Shown here piece after piece: positions 26,572 through 36,536 of a stretch of 64,000 nucleotides of DNA. Under the pieces are notes generated by a model that saw nothing but the letters and a program-made list of their open reading frames with translations, was not told the DNA's origin and ran no database searches. This DNA comes from an uncultured Lachnospiraceae bacterium. GTDB lineage: Bacteria > Bacillota > Clostridia > Lachnospirales > Lachnospiraceae. A program made the translations under genes and the position numbers. The stretch covers positions 1 to 64,000 of the forward strand of contig CAMWJF010000002.1 in assembly GCA_947174505.1 (NCBI GenBank). The letters are read 5' to 3'. The first letter of the stretch is position 1, and each line of letters starts with the position of its first letter.

Positions 26572-29500
26572 ATGAAAAGAGTAAAGTATTTTTTAATGAC
26601 TGTGATTGTGTTTGCCCTTTTTACTATGACAGTAAATGCAGCAGATGTAATCACTATCAGCCAGACAAAAGCAACCGTCAATATTGGCGATACTGTAGAG
26701 CTGTCGGTTGAAGGAACTGACAGGATGCCGACATGGACATCCTACAATGCGAATATCGCAAAAGTAGATAAGTTTGGCAAGGTGACAGCGGTACGCAAAG
26801 GCAGTACCAAAGTCCGCGTGAGGGTTGGCTTATCCTCAAAACTATGTACCGTTACAGTCGTGGATTCGTCCATAAAGCTAAATAAGAAAGAAGCAACAAT
26901 CTACCACGGCGGCACATCGGTGAATACCATCCAGTTGAAAGCCACGGTAAAGGGTGCATCCAAGAATGCCACATGGGAAAGTTCTGACCCTGATGTAGCT
27001 ATTGTTGATGCAAACGGTAAAGTGACATCTGTTTCAGCAGGAACAACATTTATTACAGCTACGGCAAACGGCAAGAGCGCATCCTGCCCTGTAACAGTAA
27101 AGGAAAGCGGCATTTCTCTAAACATGGACAACCTGCACGTCAGCACAAAGGGAACTGGAAGTTCCATCAAAGTGACGCCAACCATTATTGGCTCCAAAAA
27201 GAATGTCAAGTGGGAAACTTCCGATAAGACTGTTGCTACTGTATCAGGCGGCAAAGTTACTGGAAAGAAAACAGGGACGGCTACCATTACTGCTACTGCA
27301 AATGGTGTTTCGGCATCCTGTAACGTTACCGTCACAGAGGGGCTTATATCCATCAATGAAGAAAAAATCCTGCTCTATGCAGGTGGCCTGAAGGCAGACA
27401 CAAAACAGTTAAAGACCAATGCGGCAAAGAAGGATGTCGTCACATGGAGTTCTTCAGATATGAATGTTGCAACGGTAAACGACAAAGGCCTGGTAACACC
27501 TGTGGCCGCAGGAACTGCTATTGTCAGTGTAGAATGTGGCGGCAAGACAGATACCTGTGTCGTAACCGTAAAACAGACAGCAACAAATATCCATGAGGAT
27601 TCCATACAGCTTAAGACCAAGGGGACAAATAAGACCTATGCTCTGAATAAGCAGATTGTCGGTAAGACAGCATCTGTAAAGTGGACAACTTCTGATAAGA
27701 ATATTGCTACTGTATCAGGCGGCAAGGTTACTGGAAAGAAGGCAGGAACAGCTACCATTACGGCTACAGCAAACGGTGTTTCTGATACAGTTACAGTAAA
27801 TGTAGCTGATTTTGACCCTACCATTAAGTTGAATCAACAGGAATATACGCTTTACACGATAAAAGGCAACTCGATTACTTTAAAAGCTACCGTTGATGGT
27901 TCTTCAAAAGCTGTCACTTGGGCAAGTTCAGATACTTCCGTTGCGACAGTAACGAATAAAGGCAAGGTTACTGCTATAGGTGCTGGAACGGCAACGATAT
28001 CAGCTTCAGCAAACGGCGTTACTGCTGAATGTATTGTTGATGTAACGGAAAGTTCAGTTGTTCTGGATAATTACTCTATTTCCCTTGATAAAGGCGAAAA
28101 GGCTACGATTGGATATGATGTAATAGGCACAAGCCAGACTGTAAAATGGGCAACTACCAACAGCAAGATTGCTTCAGTAAGCAAGGGCATTATTACAGCA
28201 AAAAATTACGGCGTAACAGATATAAAGGTAACAGCTAACGGCGTAACTTCAATCTGTCATGTGAATGTAACAAACTGTAAGCATCAGTATGATGATGGTG
28301 TTATAACAGCAGCTCCTACTTGCGGCACAGAGGGTTCTAAGACCTTTACCTGTATTTTGTGTGGAGATACTTATGTAGAGATAATCCCCACAACAGGAAA
28401 ACACAATTTTACATGGGTAGCCGTTAAGGACTCAGATTGTGTTATAAATGGAACTAAGGAGTACAAGTGCAGCGAATGTGAATATACAGAAAAGGAAGAT
28501 ATTATTCCTGCTCTTGGACACGATTGGTCTGATTGGGTTACGGTCGTTACCCCGACAGAAGAAGCTCCAGGTGTAAAGATAAGAGCCTGTAGTCGATGCA
28601 AACTTGAAGAAAAGGTAGAAATTCCTTGGTCTGACCATGTACATGATTACAGCTTTGATACCAAAGTAGTAGAGCCTGACTGTATAAATGATGGCGCAAC
28701 CATTCATTTCTGTATGTGCGGCGATTCCTATACAGAAAATGTTGTAAAGGCACTTGGACATGACTTTACAATATGGTCTGTAATAAAAGAAGCTACTTTT
28801 AACGAAAGTGGTTTGAAAATGAGAACCTGTACCAGATGTAAGTTTGAAGAAACAGAGATTATCCCTGTACTTACACATGAACATGATTTTGTTATGGCAG
28901 ATACAGTGGCTCCTACCTGCACAAAAGATGGCTACACTGAATACAAGTGTTCTGTATGCGGTGAGCTTCGACAGGATAATATCATTCCTGCAAAGGGACA
29001 TGATTATGTCGATACAGTTGTTGAGCCTACATGTGATGACAATGGATATACTGAACGCATCTGCTCTGCATGTGGTGACACCACCTACACTGACCAAAAG
29101 AACGCATTAGGACACGAAGCAAGTGATTGGATATTAATAAGTGAATCCTGTTATGGTTCAACGTATGAAAAACATTGCATCAGATGTGACAAATTTATGG
29201 AGCAGAAACGAATTGATGGGGCTGGTCATAATTATGAAACAGTAATCACTATCGAACCAAACTGCCAGCAGAAGGGCTTGAAACAGAAAAAATGTACTGT
29301 ATGCGGCGATGTCGCACAGGAATGGGAACTGGATGGAACCCACATTTATTCTGAATGGGAAACGACCAAGGACCCCGCTGAAGGCGTACACAAGACCAGA
29401 AATGATTTTGGAACAAGAGTATGTCATTGTACTGTATGCGGTAAGACTGTAGAAGAATCAATTGTAAGAATCGCAATTGCGGATGGACAGTCAAAAGAAG

Positions 29501-30414
29501 TATATGGTATCTTCCTTGACAATGAAACAAAAACTACCCTTGATATGGTCAATAACCTGCGCGCGACTGAGAAGAATCTCAAGGGCTACCAGTGGCAAGA
29601 AAAGTACGAGGATTTGTGTTACATCAGAGCCGCAGAACTTTCATACAGTTATAGCCATGACCGCCCAGGCGGAGGAGCCAGATGTGTAGAAATGCCTGAT
29701 GGTTCTGCTGAAATGCTTGGGGAAAATATCGCAAGAGGACAAGATTCTGCCGAAGAGGTATTCCATGACTGGGATTTGTCGCCTGGGCACCACGCAAATA
29801 TGGTTAATGAATGGTGTGAAAATTATTGCTGCAAAGGATTCATGGTGGATAATACAGATTTATTCCCATACCATTTATGGGTGCAGTTGTTCGGCGGATA
29901 TAGGGATGAAGACGACAGATATATCAAGACAGATGAAAACGGAGAAAATCCCGACAACACTGACAAAAAAGATGAAACAGGCAACAACAGCGGAACAGAG
30001 GACGATGGTGAAGATACAGGCAATGGCGAGGATAATGATGATGATGAAAAAGAAGCGATATTTACCATAAAATATGCCGTTGCAGGTATGGCAGATGCTA
30101 ACGAATACAAGCTGGGTGATATCGCAACAATCCTTGATTACACTGGAGGAGTTCCTGACACTATGGAATTTATCGGCTGGGGAACAGATTATACTGATAC
30201 GACTCCATCTTATCAGCCTGGTGAACAGATTGAAATGACAGCTTCCTTAAGACTTGTTCCTATCCTTGTAAATAAAGAAACAGGGGAAGGCGGAGACCAT
30301 GAAACCTCTGGCTCTACAGGAACCATTACACCTGAGTCTGACGGAAAAAACTCTAATACACAGAATGATAATGATTCAGTCGAAATTACTGAAACGCTTG
30401 AAAGCACAGAATAA
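26572..30414 (+). CDS. Giant secreted protein: seven BIG2-like repeats, cysteine-rich repeats, CAP domain
   Basis: A 1280-aa protein with signal peptide (residues 1-24). Residues 26-572 hold about seven Ig-like BIG2 repeats, each with a 'W.SSD...ATV...GKVT...AGTATITATANG' core. Residues 573-960 are repeats with paired cysteines (CSVCGE..., CSACGDT..., CTVCGD) separated by 'PALGHDWSDW'-like strands. A CAP domain lies at about 992-1111 ('SYSHDRPGGG', 'LGENIARG', 'SPGHHANMV'). Then an acidic linker and an InlB-B-like segment. No LPXTG motif or C-terminal anchor, so it is secreted or held non-covalently. Adhesion or wall remodelling is inferred. Confidence 0.88.
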   Translation: MKRVKYFLMTVIVFALFTMTVNAADVITISQTKATVNIGDTVELSVEGTDRMPTWTSYNANIAKVDKFGKVTAVRKGSTKVRVRVGLSSKLCTVTVVDSSIKLNKKEATIYHGGTSVNTIQLKATVKGASKNATWESSDPDVAIVDANGKVTSVSAGTTFITATANGKSASCPVTVKESGISLNMDNLHVSTKGTGSSIKVTPTIIGSKKNVKWETSDKTVATVSGGKVTGKKTGTATITATANGVSASCNVTVTEGLISINEEKILLYAGGLKADTKQLKTNAAKKDVVTWSSSDMNVATVNDKGLVTPVAAGTAIVSVECGGKTDTCVVTVKQTATNIHEDSIQLKTKGTNKTYALNKQIVGKTASVKWTTSDKNIATVSGGKVTGKKAGTATITATANGVSDTVTVNVADFDPTIKLNQQEYTLYTIKGNSITLKATVDGSSKAVTWASSDTSVATVTNKGKVTAIGAGTATISASANGVTAECIVDVTESSVVLDNYSISLDKGEKATIGYDVIGTSQTVKWATTNSKIASVSKGIITAKNYGVTDIKVTANGVTSICHVNVTNCKHQYDDGVITAAPTCGTEGSKTFTCILCGDTYVEIIPTTGKHNFTWVAVKDSDCVINGTKEYKCSECEYTEKEDIIPALGHDWSDWVTVVTPTEEAPGVKIRACSRCKLEEKVEIPWSDHVHDYSFDTKVVEPDCINDGATIHFCMCGDSYTENVVKALGHDFTIWSVIKEATFNESGLKMRTCTRCKFEETEIIPVLTHEHDFVMADTVAPTCTKDGYTEYKCSVCGELRQDNIIPAKGHDYVDTVVEPTCDDNGYTERICSACGDTTYTDQKNALGHEASDWILISESCYGSTYEKHCIRCDKFMEQKRIDGAGHNYETVITIEPNCQQKGLKQKKCTVCGDVAQEWELDGTHIYSEWETTKDPAEGVHKTRNDFGTRVCHCTVCGKTVEESIVRIAIADGQSKEVYGIFLDNETKTTLDMVNNLRATEKNLKGYQWQEKYEDLCYIRAAELSYSYSHDRPGGGARCVEMPDGSAEMLGENIARGQDSAEEVFHDWDLSPGHHANMVNEWCENYCCKGFMVDNTDLFPYHLWVQLFGGYRDEDDRYIKTDENGENPDNTDKKDETGNNSGTEDDGEDTGNGEDNDDDEKEAIFTIKYAVAGMADANEYKLGDIATILDYTGGVPDTMEFIGWGTDYTDTTPSYQPGEQIEMTASLRLVPILVNKETGEGGDHETSGSTGTITPESDGKNSNTQNDNDSVEITETLESTE

Positions 30415-30423
30415 TATAAAGCC

Positions 30424-30470
30424 AAAAAAACAGAGGGCTGCCAGAAATGACAGTCCTCTGTTTTTTAGTT
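30424..30470. terminator. Bidirectional terminator between the two giant surface protein genes
   Basis: Stem AAAAAACAGAGGGCTG / CAGTCCTCTGTTTTTT with a short loop, followed by T-runs on both strands; sits between convergent genes ending at 30414 and 30496. Confidence 0.85.
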
Positions 30471-30495
30471 TAAAAAGTTTAGAAAGTTTATTAAA

Positions 30496-33400
30496 TTAAT
30501 TTCCGCTACCCACTATTATATCTGGCGTTTCAAGAAAAGAATCATTTTTTGAGTCTTCTATAACACTATTCGTCTCTTCTGATTCATCTTCAATAATAGA
30601 AGTTGATTCCTCTGTATCCTGTTCCTCCTCAGCATCCATAGCATCCTCTGTACTTTCAATTACAGAAGTGTCTATTTCAGTTGTTTCTTCCTCTTCGGGC
30701 AATTCAGCGCTTACTGGGTCTGAAACTGCTTTATTGAAATAATTACGCATCACGAGTTTTTCAACTACGGAAACATCCCTATCCTCTGGAAGTTCTATAT
30801 ATCCACCGACAATCCTTTTTGCTAAAGGCGCCTTAAAGTAGTTATTGATAGACTTCCTAGACTGATAATATTCTGTTTTCTTCTCAAGCTCTATATTAAC
30901 TATTCCCCAAGAATCTTCAGGAACATGGTCGATTACCAGATAGTATTTCCCATCTTCATATGTAATGTACACATTGTCTGTGTTGTCTGAAATATGGATA
31001 TCCGTAAGTTCATACTTGGATTCATTTACATCTATTTCATATTTACCTGAAGGTATGTGCTTAATTATCTCTCCAAGTTCTGAGACACATAAGTTATATT
31101 CGTCTCCATTATATCCAGGGCCATACTGGACATTCACATCCTCAGGTGATTCTGTGATATAGAAATCCAGCATTTTAAGTACAACTTCTACTTTATCCTC
31201 AGTGTTCGTAACTACTGTGATTGTATTGTCTCTTTCGTCCCCTGGTACAATAGGGATTATCGAGCCATCAATCTCAATATAGTTTGTGAAATGAAGTTTT
31301 TCATATTCACCCATATTCTCGTCAGTATGGATGTCATATAAAGGATAAATAACACCATCTTTTACATAGTTGCTGACGATTTTCTCTACAGCAGTATATT
31401 CATATGGCACAGGTTCCCCATCGACATATTTATACTTAGGCAACTTGATAAACTTGTAAGTATTATCATTCATTGCATCTACCGTAATAGTATAATGTTC
31501 TCCATTTACCATAAAAGGCTTGCCATCCTGGTACAGTTCAATCGTAACTGTACTTGGCCTTAATCCCAGCTTGTTTCCAGAATCAACCCAATGGATAGCC
31601 CCGCCAACTGTAAATCCTTCTGGTGGGCCATCAGGTTCCGTAGTATTATCCAATACATTATAGATATCATATCCATTTTGCGTAGTTACATACTTGCTTT
31701 CTGGATATTCAAGACTCATTACACTGGAAGGGTTTTTAATGTCTACTGTTGCGTCTAAATCATACATCCTGACATCGTATGTATATGGATTTCCAGCGCT
31801 GTCATATGCAGGCATATCTAGAAATTCAAAGTGGTTTATATCTCCTGATGTACTCAATATAATTGGCTCGATATCTTTTGTTCCAGATGCTGTAACCACA
31901 CTGGCTACAGGTATGCCGTTCTGGAAAATAACTATCTTCACCTCGTCAGGACGTGTACCATAAGCATTATGGGCATCTGTCCAGTTTACAGTTCCAGAGA
32001 TATCTTTTGACAGCCATCTAAAGCATCTGTAAACAGTAGCACCATTAGTATCCACTGTAGCAGTTGTATATCCATCAATTCCAGCTATGAGAGCATAATT
32101 CTTATAGTATGCGTTATCCGTCGTGGAAGCACCTATATCAATACCTTTTACAGAAGAACCATAAGGTTTTGACGCAGTTGACCTTCCCAACTCTTTCCCG
32201 TTTATGGAGCCTACTACATCTATGTAGGTAACTGTATAATTGTTTCTTGTATAGTAATAATTTACAACAGTAGTGCCATTAGCCGCTATCATTACAGTCT
32301 GGACAGCAGGACTTGTGAAGCCTATATATGTTTTTACAGCAGGACTTTGATTAGAGCCTATTGTAACATTTTCAATCGTCTGCCTATCTGCTGTAGCTTC
32401 CGTATAGTTATACGCATCGTGCGTTGCCGCATTTCCGCCTATATTCTGTTTCCAGTGTTTTACAGTGTAATAAGTTGTATCTGGTTCCCAGATAGCATAC
32501 AGTGTTAAATCTGCATTGGTTGAGTAACTTGCACCTGCTGCATACTTAGTACCTGTTCCATCGGCCTTAGTGTTCCATTCTTTGAATCTGTAGGCAGTTT
32601 TTGTAAAATCATTGCTTCTTAGTGAAAGATTAATTCCACCAATTTTCACTTGATTAGAAGTGCTTCCACCTGTATTACCATTACCATTGTAAATAACGTC
32701 ATATGCATACCACGGCAAAGTATATTGTTGAATGTTTGATGCAGTTTTACTTTGTCCTTCATATATACCACCAGATACTTTATAGTCTGCGTGTACATTA
32801 TTGGTGACAATGGGGTTATATGTGCCTTTTGAGGTCATTGTTCCAATCTTATATGCATCAGTCAACTTAACATAGAATGTATAGCTTTTTGATTCTTTAC
32901 CCATCGTACCTATATTTACAGATACATTTTGACCACTGTTCGTCACTCCACTTGACCACACATGTGATGAATCCTTATATGGCACCCAGTTTGACTGGAT
33001 AACGCTTGTCAGTACAGTGTTGTAAATGGAAGACGTTGACATCGAAACAACTTGCTTCAAGAAATCTGTCATTGCAGCTTCCAAGTCCGCGGAAGGGAAG
33101 TCAATAAATAAATCTTGTCCATACATTGTTGTGTTAATCATTTTGAGATATTCCGTTGTCTCTCCTGAATCTTCAACACATATTCCTATAGACCATATTT
33201 CATCTGCAGCAGCTTTAAGTATTTTTGACAATGGAGTAATGTAACTTGTCTGTGCATTAGCGGCGCCATCACTGATGAATACGACATAAGTATTCCTGTC
33301 AGCACCACCGCTTGCTCCATAAGTAACTCCTCCTGCAGTTACTGATGATTCTGCACCTCTCATTTGCATCACATTCAAAGCAGCAATAATTCCTAATCTA

Positions 33401-35322
33401 TAATTTGTATTACTTCCACTTGCTGTTGCAATTCTTGCCCCACCAGCATTTGCTTTCAGGTCAGCAATCTTTGTGCTTATAGTGGATTTGTCTTTTGTAA
33501 AATCTAAATAGCAATAACCGCCACTAGAGTCATCAGTTCCATCACTATTTGTATCAATATTTCCTCTAAAATGTACAATAGCAATTCTGTTTTCGGCATT
33601 TACTTCCATTATTGTATCTGCAAATTTTTGTAATGCATTTTTAGCTGTTGTCATTTTAGAAACGCCATTTACTTTACTATCCATGGAGCCTGTCGTATCA
33701 AGGATAACTATATAGTCTTTCCCTTCATTTGCTGTAGCAGGTGAAGCACTGATGTTCATAGTTACTTTACCAATACCACCAGACGTAGGGAAGTAATTAT
33801 TATCCTCTACTACTGACTGTGACACAGATACACTAGGAAGCCCTGCACTTGCACCAGAAGTAAATCCTCCAAAACGGAATGCATATTCTCCAACTGTACC
33901 TGATAATGAGGCATCAAAAGCCGCATAAGCAAATGCATTTTTGGTGTTAAGTTTTTTACAACCTTCAAACGCATAAGCACCTATTGAAGTTACGTTTGAG
34001 CCTGAAATATCAACTTTTGAAATATTGGGGCATCCCTGGAACATATTTGCGTATATATTAGTTAAACTACTGCCTATTTTTAATGTAGTAAGGCCAGTAT
34101 GCCCTTTAAATGCATAATTGTGACCTGAAATATTACTATTAATGGTAAGCGTAGTCAAAGGGGTTGTTCCTCTGAATGTATTATAACCAAGAGTTGTTAC
34201 ACCTGTTCCTAATGTTACAGTAGCAAGAGAAGAACAATTATAAAACGCATAATCTTCAATAGTTATCACTGAATTTGGCACTGTAATCGCAGTTAATGCT
34301 GTACACCCATAAAAAGCATTATTTCCAATAGTAATACATTTTGAACCTGATGCAAAAGTAATGGTCTTTAAACTTGTACATCCATCAAATGCATTATTCC
34401 CTATTGATGTACATTTCGCAGGTATTGTAATGCTAGTTATAGCAGTATTACCTTTAATAAAATTATTAGGAATCTTGGTAACACCTGAGCCTATTGCTAC
34501 ACTTGCTATTTGCTTGTTTACAAATACATCATTTAAAGCCACAGAGTCACTTGTTGCATTGTATGTAAGCCTTGTAGCTAAAGGTGCATTGTAGAAAGCA
34601 TTAGAGCCAATACTTGTTACTCCTGTTCCAATAGTTAATGTATTTAAAGATGTACATCCATAAAAAGCACTACTTCCGATAGTTGTAACTGAGTTAGGGA
34701 TAGCTACTGTACTTAATGTAGAACAATTCTGGAATGCAGATGTTCCTATTGATGTACATGTTGATGTAGCTGTAAATATAAGGGTCTTTGCAGAAGAACA
34801 CCCATAGAATGCATTATTACCTATTTTAGTAACTTTATTACCAATGGTAATACTTGTAGCAGAACTTGCTCCACTAAATGCATTATTATTAATTGTGGTA
34901 ACATTGTTACCAACAGTAATTTTTCCATATGGCGAACATATCTTGCTTGACCCATTTCCAACTGCTGTTACTTTTAAAGTATAAGTTTTATATGCAGTAT
35001 CACTACTGGATTTGTACTTTACTTTAACAGTTGAAGGAATTGTACAATTACCAGAATTATTACAAATATTATAATTCGTAATAGTTGCTATATTACTGTC
35101 ATTTGCTGCAGTCTTACTTGTATCCCCTATTGTATAAGTAAAATCATAATAATCCTGCGTATCACTTCCATTATTTGGGTCATATGTTGCACTTCCAGTA
35201 GTAGTGGTCCTTTCACTAATACTTTCTGCGGCCTCAACATTAATATTTTGTGCACAAAAAATGAAAATAAATGCAAGTACACCAAATACATACCTCAATA
35301 TATTCTTTCCTAATTGTTTCAT
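30496..35322 (-). CDS. Giant surface protein: BspA-type leucine-rich repeats, VWA domain, InlB and Cna-B-like modules
   Basis: A 1608-aa protein with signal peptide ending at about residue 31. Residues 90-500 are BspA/LRR_5 repeats ('SIGSNAFYGCTSL' type). A von Willebrand A domain at about 530-770 has the MIDAS 'DTTGSMDSK'. An InlB-B-type repeat ('LTLYAIWEPD') is near 950, and Cna-B-like beta modules ('SGTVNWTDAHNAYGTRP', 'GGAIHWVDSGNKLGLRP') follow. The tail is Glu/Ser-rich with no LPXTG. The composition is that of a pilus-tip or host-adhesion protein. Convergent with the 1280-aa protein. Confidence 0.88.
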   Translation of the reverse strand: MKQLGKNILRYVFGVLAFIFIFCAQNINVEAAESISERTTTTGSATYDPNNGSDTQDYYDFTYTIGDTSKTAANDSNIATITNYNICNNSGNCTIPSTVKVKYKSSSDTAYKTYTLKVTAVGNGSSKICSPYGKITVGNNVTTINNNAFSGASSATSITIGNKVTKIGNNAFYGCSSAKTLIFTATSTCTSIGTSAFQNCSTLSTVAIPNSVTTIGSSAFYGCTSLNTLTIGTGVTSIGSNAFYNAPLATRLTYNATSDSVALNDVFVNKQIASVAIGSGVTKIPNNFIKGNTAITSITIPAKCTSIGNNAFDGCTSLKTITFASGSKCITIGNNAFYGCTALTAITVPNSVITIEDYAFYNCSSLATVTLGTGVTTLGYNTFRGTTPLTTLTINSNISGHNYAFKGHTGLTTLKIGSSLTNIYANMFQGCPNISKVDISGSNVTSIGAYAFEGCKKLNTKNAFAYAAFDASLSGTVGEYAFRFGGFTSGASAGLPSVSVSQSVVEDNNYFPTSGGIGKVTMNISASPATANEGKDYIVILDTTGSMDSKVNGVSKMTTAKNALQKFADTIMEVNAENRIAIVHFRGNIDTNSDGTDDSSGGYCYLDFTKDKSTISTKIADLKANAGGARIATASGSNTNYRLGIIAALNVMQMRGAESSVTAGGVTYGASGGADRNTYVVFISDGAANAQTSYITPLSKILKAAADEIWSIGICVEDSGETTEYLKMINTTMYGQDLFIDFPSADLEAAMTDFLKQVVSMSTSSIYNTVLTSVIQSNWVPYKDSSHVWSSGVTNSGQNVSVNIGTMGKESKSYTFYVKLTDAYKIGTMTSKGTYNPIVTNNVHADYKVSGGIYEGQSKTASNIQQYTLPWYAYDVIYNGNGNTGGSTSNQVKIGGINLSLRSNDFTKTAYRFKEWNTKADGTGTKYAAGASYSTNADLTLYAIWEPDTTYYTVKHWKQNIGGNAATHDAYNYTEATADRQTIENVTIGSNQSPAVKTYIGFTSPAVQTVMIAANGTTVVNYYYTRNNYTVTYIDVVGSINGKELGRSTASKPYGSSVKGIDIGASTTDNAYYKNYALIAGIDGYTTATVDTNGATVYRCFRWLSKDISGTVNWTDAHNAYGTRPDEVKIVIFQNGIPVASVVTASGTKDIEPIILSTSGDINHFEFLDMPAYDSAGNPYTYDVRMYDLDATVDIKNPSSVMSLEYPESKYVTTQNGYDIYNVLDNTTEPDGPPEGFTVGGAIHWVDSGNKLGLRPSTVTIELYQDGKPFMVNGEHYTITVDAMNDNTYKFIKLPKYKYVDGEPVPYEYTAVEKIVSNYVKDGVIYPLYDIHTDENMGEYEKLHFTNYIEIDGSIIPIVPGDERDNTITVVTNTEDKVEVVLKMLDFYITESPEDVNVQYGPGYNGDEYNLCVSELGEIIKHIPSGKYEIDVNESKYELTDIHISDNTDNVYITYEDGKYYLVIDHVPEDSWGIVNIELEKKTEYYQSRKSINNYFKAPLAKRIVGGYIELPEDRDVSVVEKLVMRNYFNKAVSDPVSAELPEEEETTEIDTSVIESTEDAMDAEEEQDTEESTSIIEDESEETNSVIEDSKNDSFLETPDIIVGSGN

Positions 35323-35932
35323 TTTCTAACTCCTCTTTTTGCAAAAGCATTCGTATATTTTTTTACTGATAAAATATCATTTATATACAGTGACCTTGCT
35401 TTCAATTTTTTATTATCCAAGAAATGATATAAAAAAAGACTTCCAGATTCAATAGTTCTGGCAGTCTTTTGAACTTTATAGAAACACTGTTTAGATACAG
35501 CAGGACGAATGCCATTATTAAAAGAACATCCATAAGCAGCATACGAATTTTCCTGCCACAATATATTATTACATCTATCAACTCAAATCCCAAAATCATG
35601 TTCTGTCTATATCTTTCTTTTTCAAATATACAAATTTTGAAGTTATAATTTATATAGAAGATAAACAGCATATCTCCCTGGCTGTAGCAACATATAAAAC
35701 ATATTAGGCTGATTAATACGCATTTTTGATTTATACTCATATATCACGCTTAATGCCGCTTTATACGTATTAGCACTGAATATACGCATATATTACGCAT
35801 TATTATTCTATACGCATTATCTATGACAAACTGTATAAACTCCCATAATACCCATTGCTGAATAAAACATAAATCTTCATTTATATTGACTAAAATCATG
35901 TTCACGATGACGCTACAATATTATATGAAGAA
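35323..35932. other. AT-rich intergenic region with terminator hairpin and TACGCAT repeats
   Basis: No well-supported gene; minus-strand frames of 80 and 112 codons (35319..35561, 35402..35740) lack ribosome-binding sites and family features. A hairpin AAAGACTTCCAGA / TTCTGGCAGTCTTT is at 35435..35470. TACGCAT occurs at 35717, 35783, 35794 and 35811, an iteron-like cluster, about 120 bp before the large hairpin at 35933. Confidence 0.5.
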
Positions 35933-35990
35933 CCTGTTTACCTCCCCTATATGGGCGCCAATCGGCGCCTATATAGGGGAGGTAAACAGG
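35933..35990. repeat. 27-bp near-perfect inverted repeat (large hairpin)
   Basis: Arms at 35933..35959 and 35964..35990 are complementary at 26 of 27 positions, the exception being a possible G-U pair, with loop AATC. The arm starts CCTGTTTACCTCCCC and ends GGGCGCC. It is the most GC-rich stretch in an AT-rich intergenic region and has no flanking T-run, so it is not a simple terminator. A replication/transfer origin or recombination site is possible. Confidence 0.85.
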
Positions 35991-36179
35991 GATACATCAT
36001 AAATATGGACACACGAAATTATATCTGCTAAACCCACCAAACCTTATTTTGGTGCTTTTTTATATCTTCATGCTTTATATTGCCGCCGAACTGCATTAAT
36101 GTGTAATACTGCTCACACCATAATATTTGTATACCGACAGACTCTTTTTTGATTTTCTATCTTTTTGAGAGACATATCC

Positions 36180-36190
36180 AAACCAAGTCA
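36180..36190 (+). promoter_or_regulatory. Box C: AAACCAAGTCA
   Basis: Ten of eleven bases match boxes A and B. It lies about 80 bp before the structured leader of the 36537 gene on the same strand. Confidence 0.45.
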
Positions 36191-36271
36191 GACGCTTATC
36201 CATCTTGATTTACAAATTTGTGTGAATTACAATTTAGGTACAAGTTAATATTATAAAGTTATTTAAAGGTT

Positions 36272-36424
36272 GGGGGAGCTTTTATTCCCCTAGCCGCAAA
36301 CATAATGGGGCTTATCAATTTCTAGCGGCACATTGATAAACCACAAAAACCTACAAGCCGTTTTAATGACTTAAACTATCAGCAGGCCAATCGGCAAGCT
36401 GAGAACTAAGCAACGGAAAGGAGG
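36272..36424 (+). ncRNA. Candidate structured leader RNA C upstream of a tyrosine recombinase
   Basis: Dense pairing in a noncoding stretch: TTATCAAT (36312..36319) / ATTGATAA (36332..36339) is a perfect 8-bp hairpin whose loop contains GCGGC, complementary to GCCGC at 36293..36297, giving a potential pseudoknot. Then nested helices CCGTT/AACGG, CTTA/TAAG, CAGC/GCTG and GCC/GGC (36358..36416) close on AATC. A GGAGG at 36420 directly follows the stem. The architecture is riboswitch-like, but no known class was recognised. Confidence 0.45.
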
Positions 36425-36536
36425 ATTTTGATTTAACAAGAACTGAATAGTACATCTATAAATTCTTATTATCAAAAAAACTTTTCAACACATGTACTCT
36501 GATATCCTCTTTTCCCAGTGAAAGGAGGTGAAACAA

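Noticed and set aside
26572-28280. CRISPR array or tandem DNA repeat
   Set aside because: Similar spaced sequences here encode BIG2 protein repeats in one reading frame and diverge at DNA level; no identical direct repeats with unique spacers.
35319-35740. Two minus-strand frames of 80 and 112 codons
   Set aside because: No ribosome-binding sites, overlap each other and a terminator hairpin, no recognisable family.
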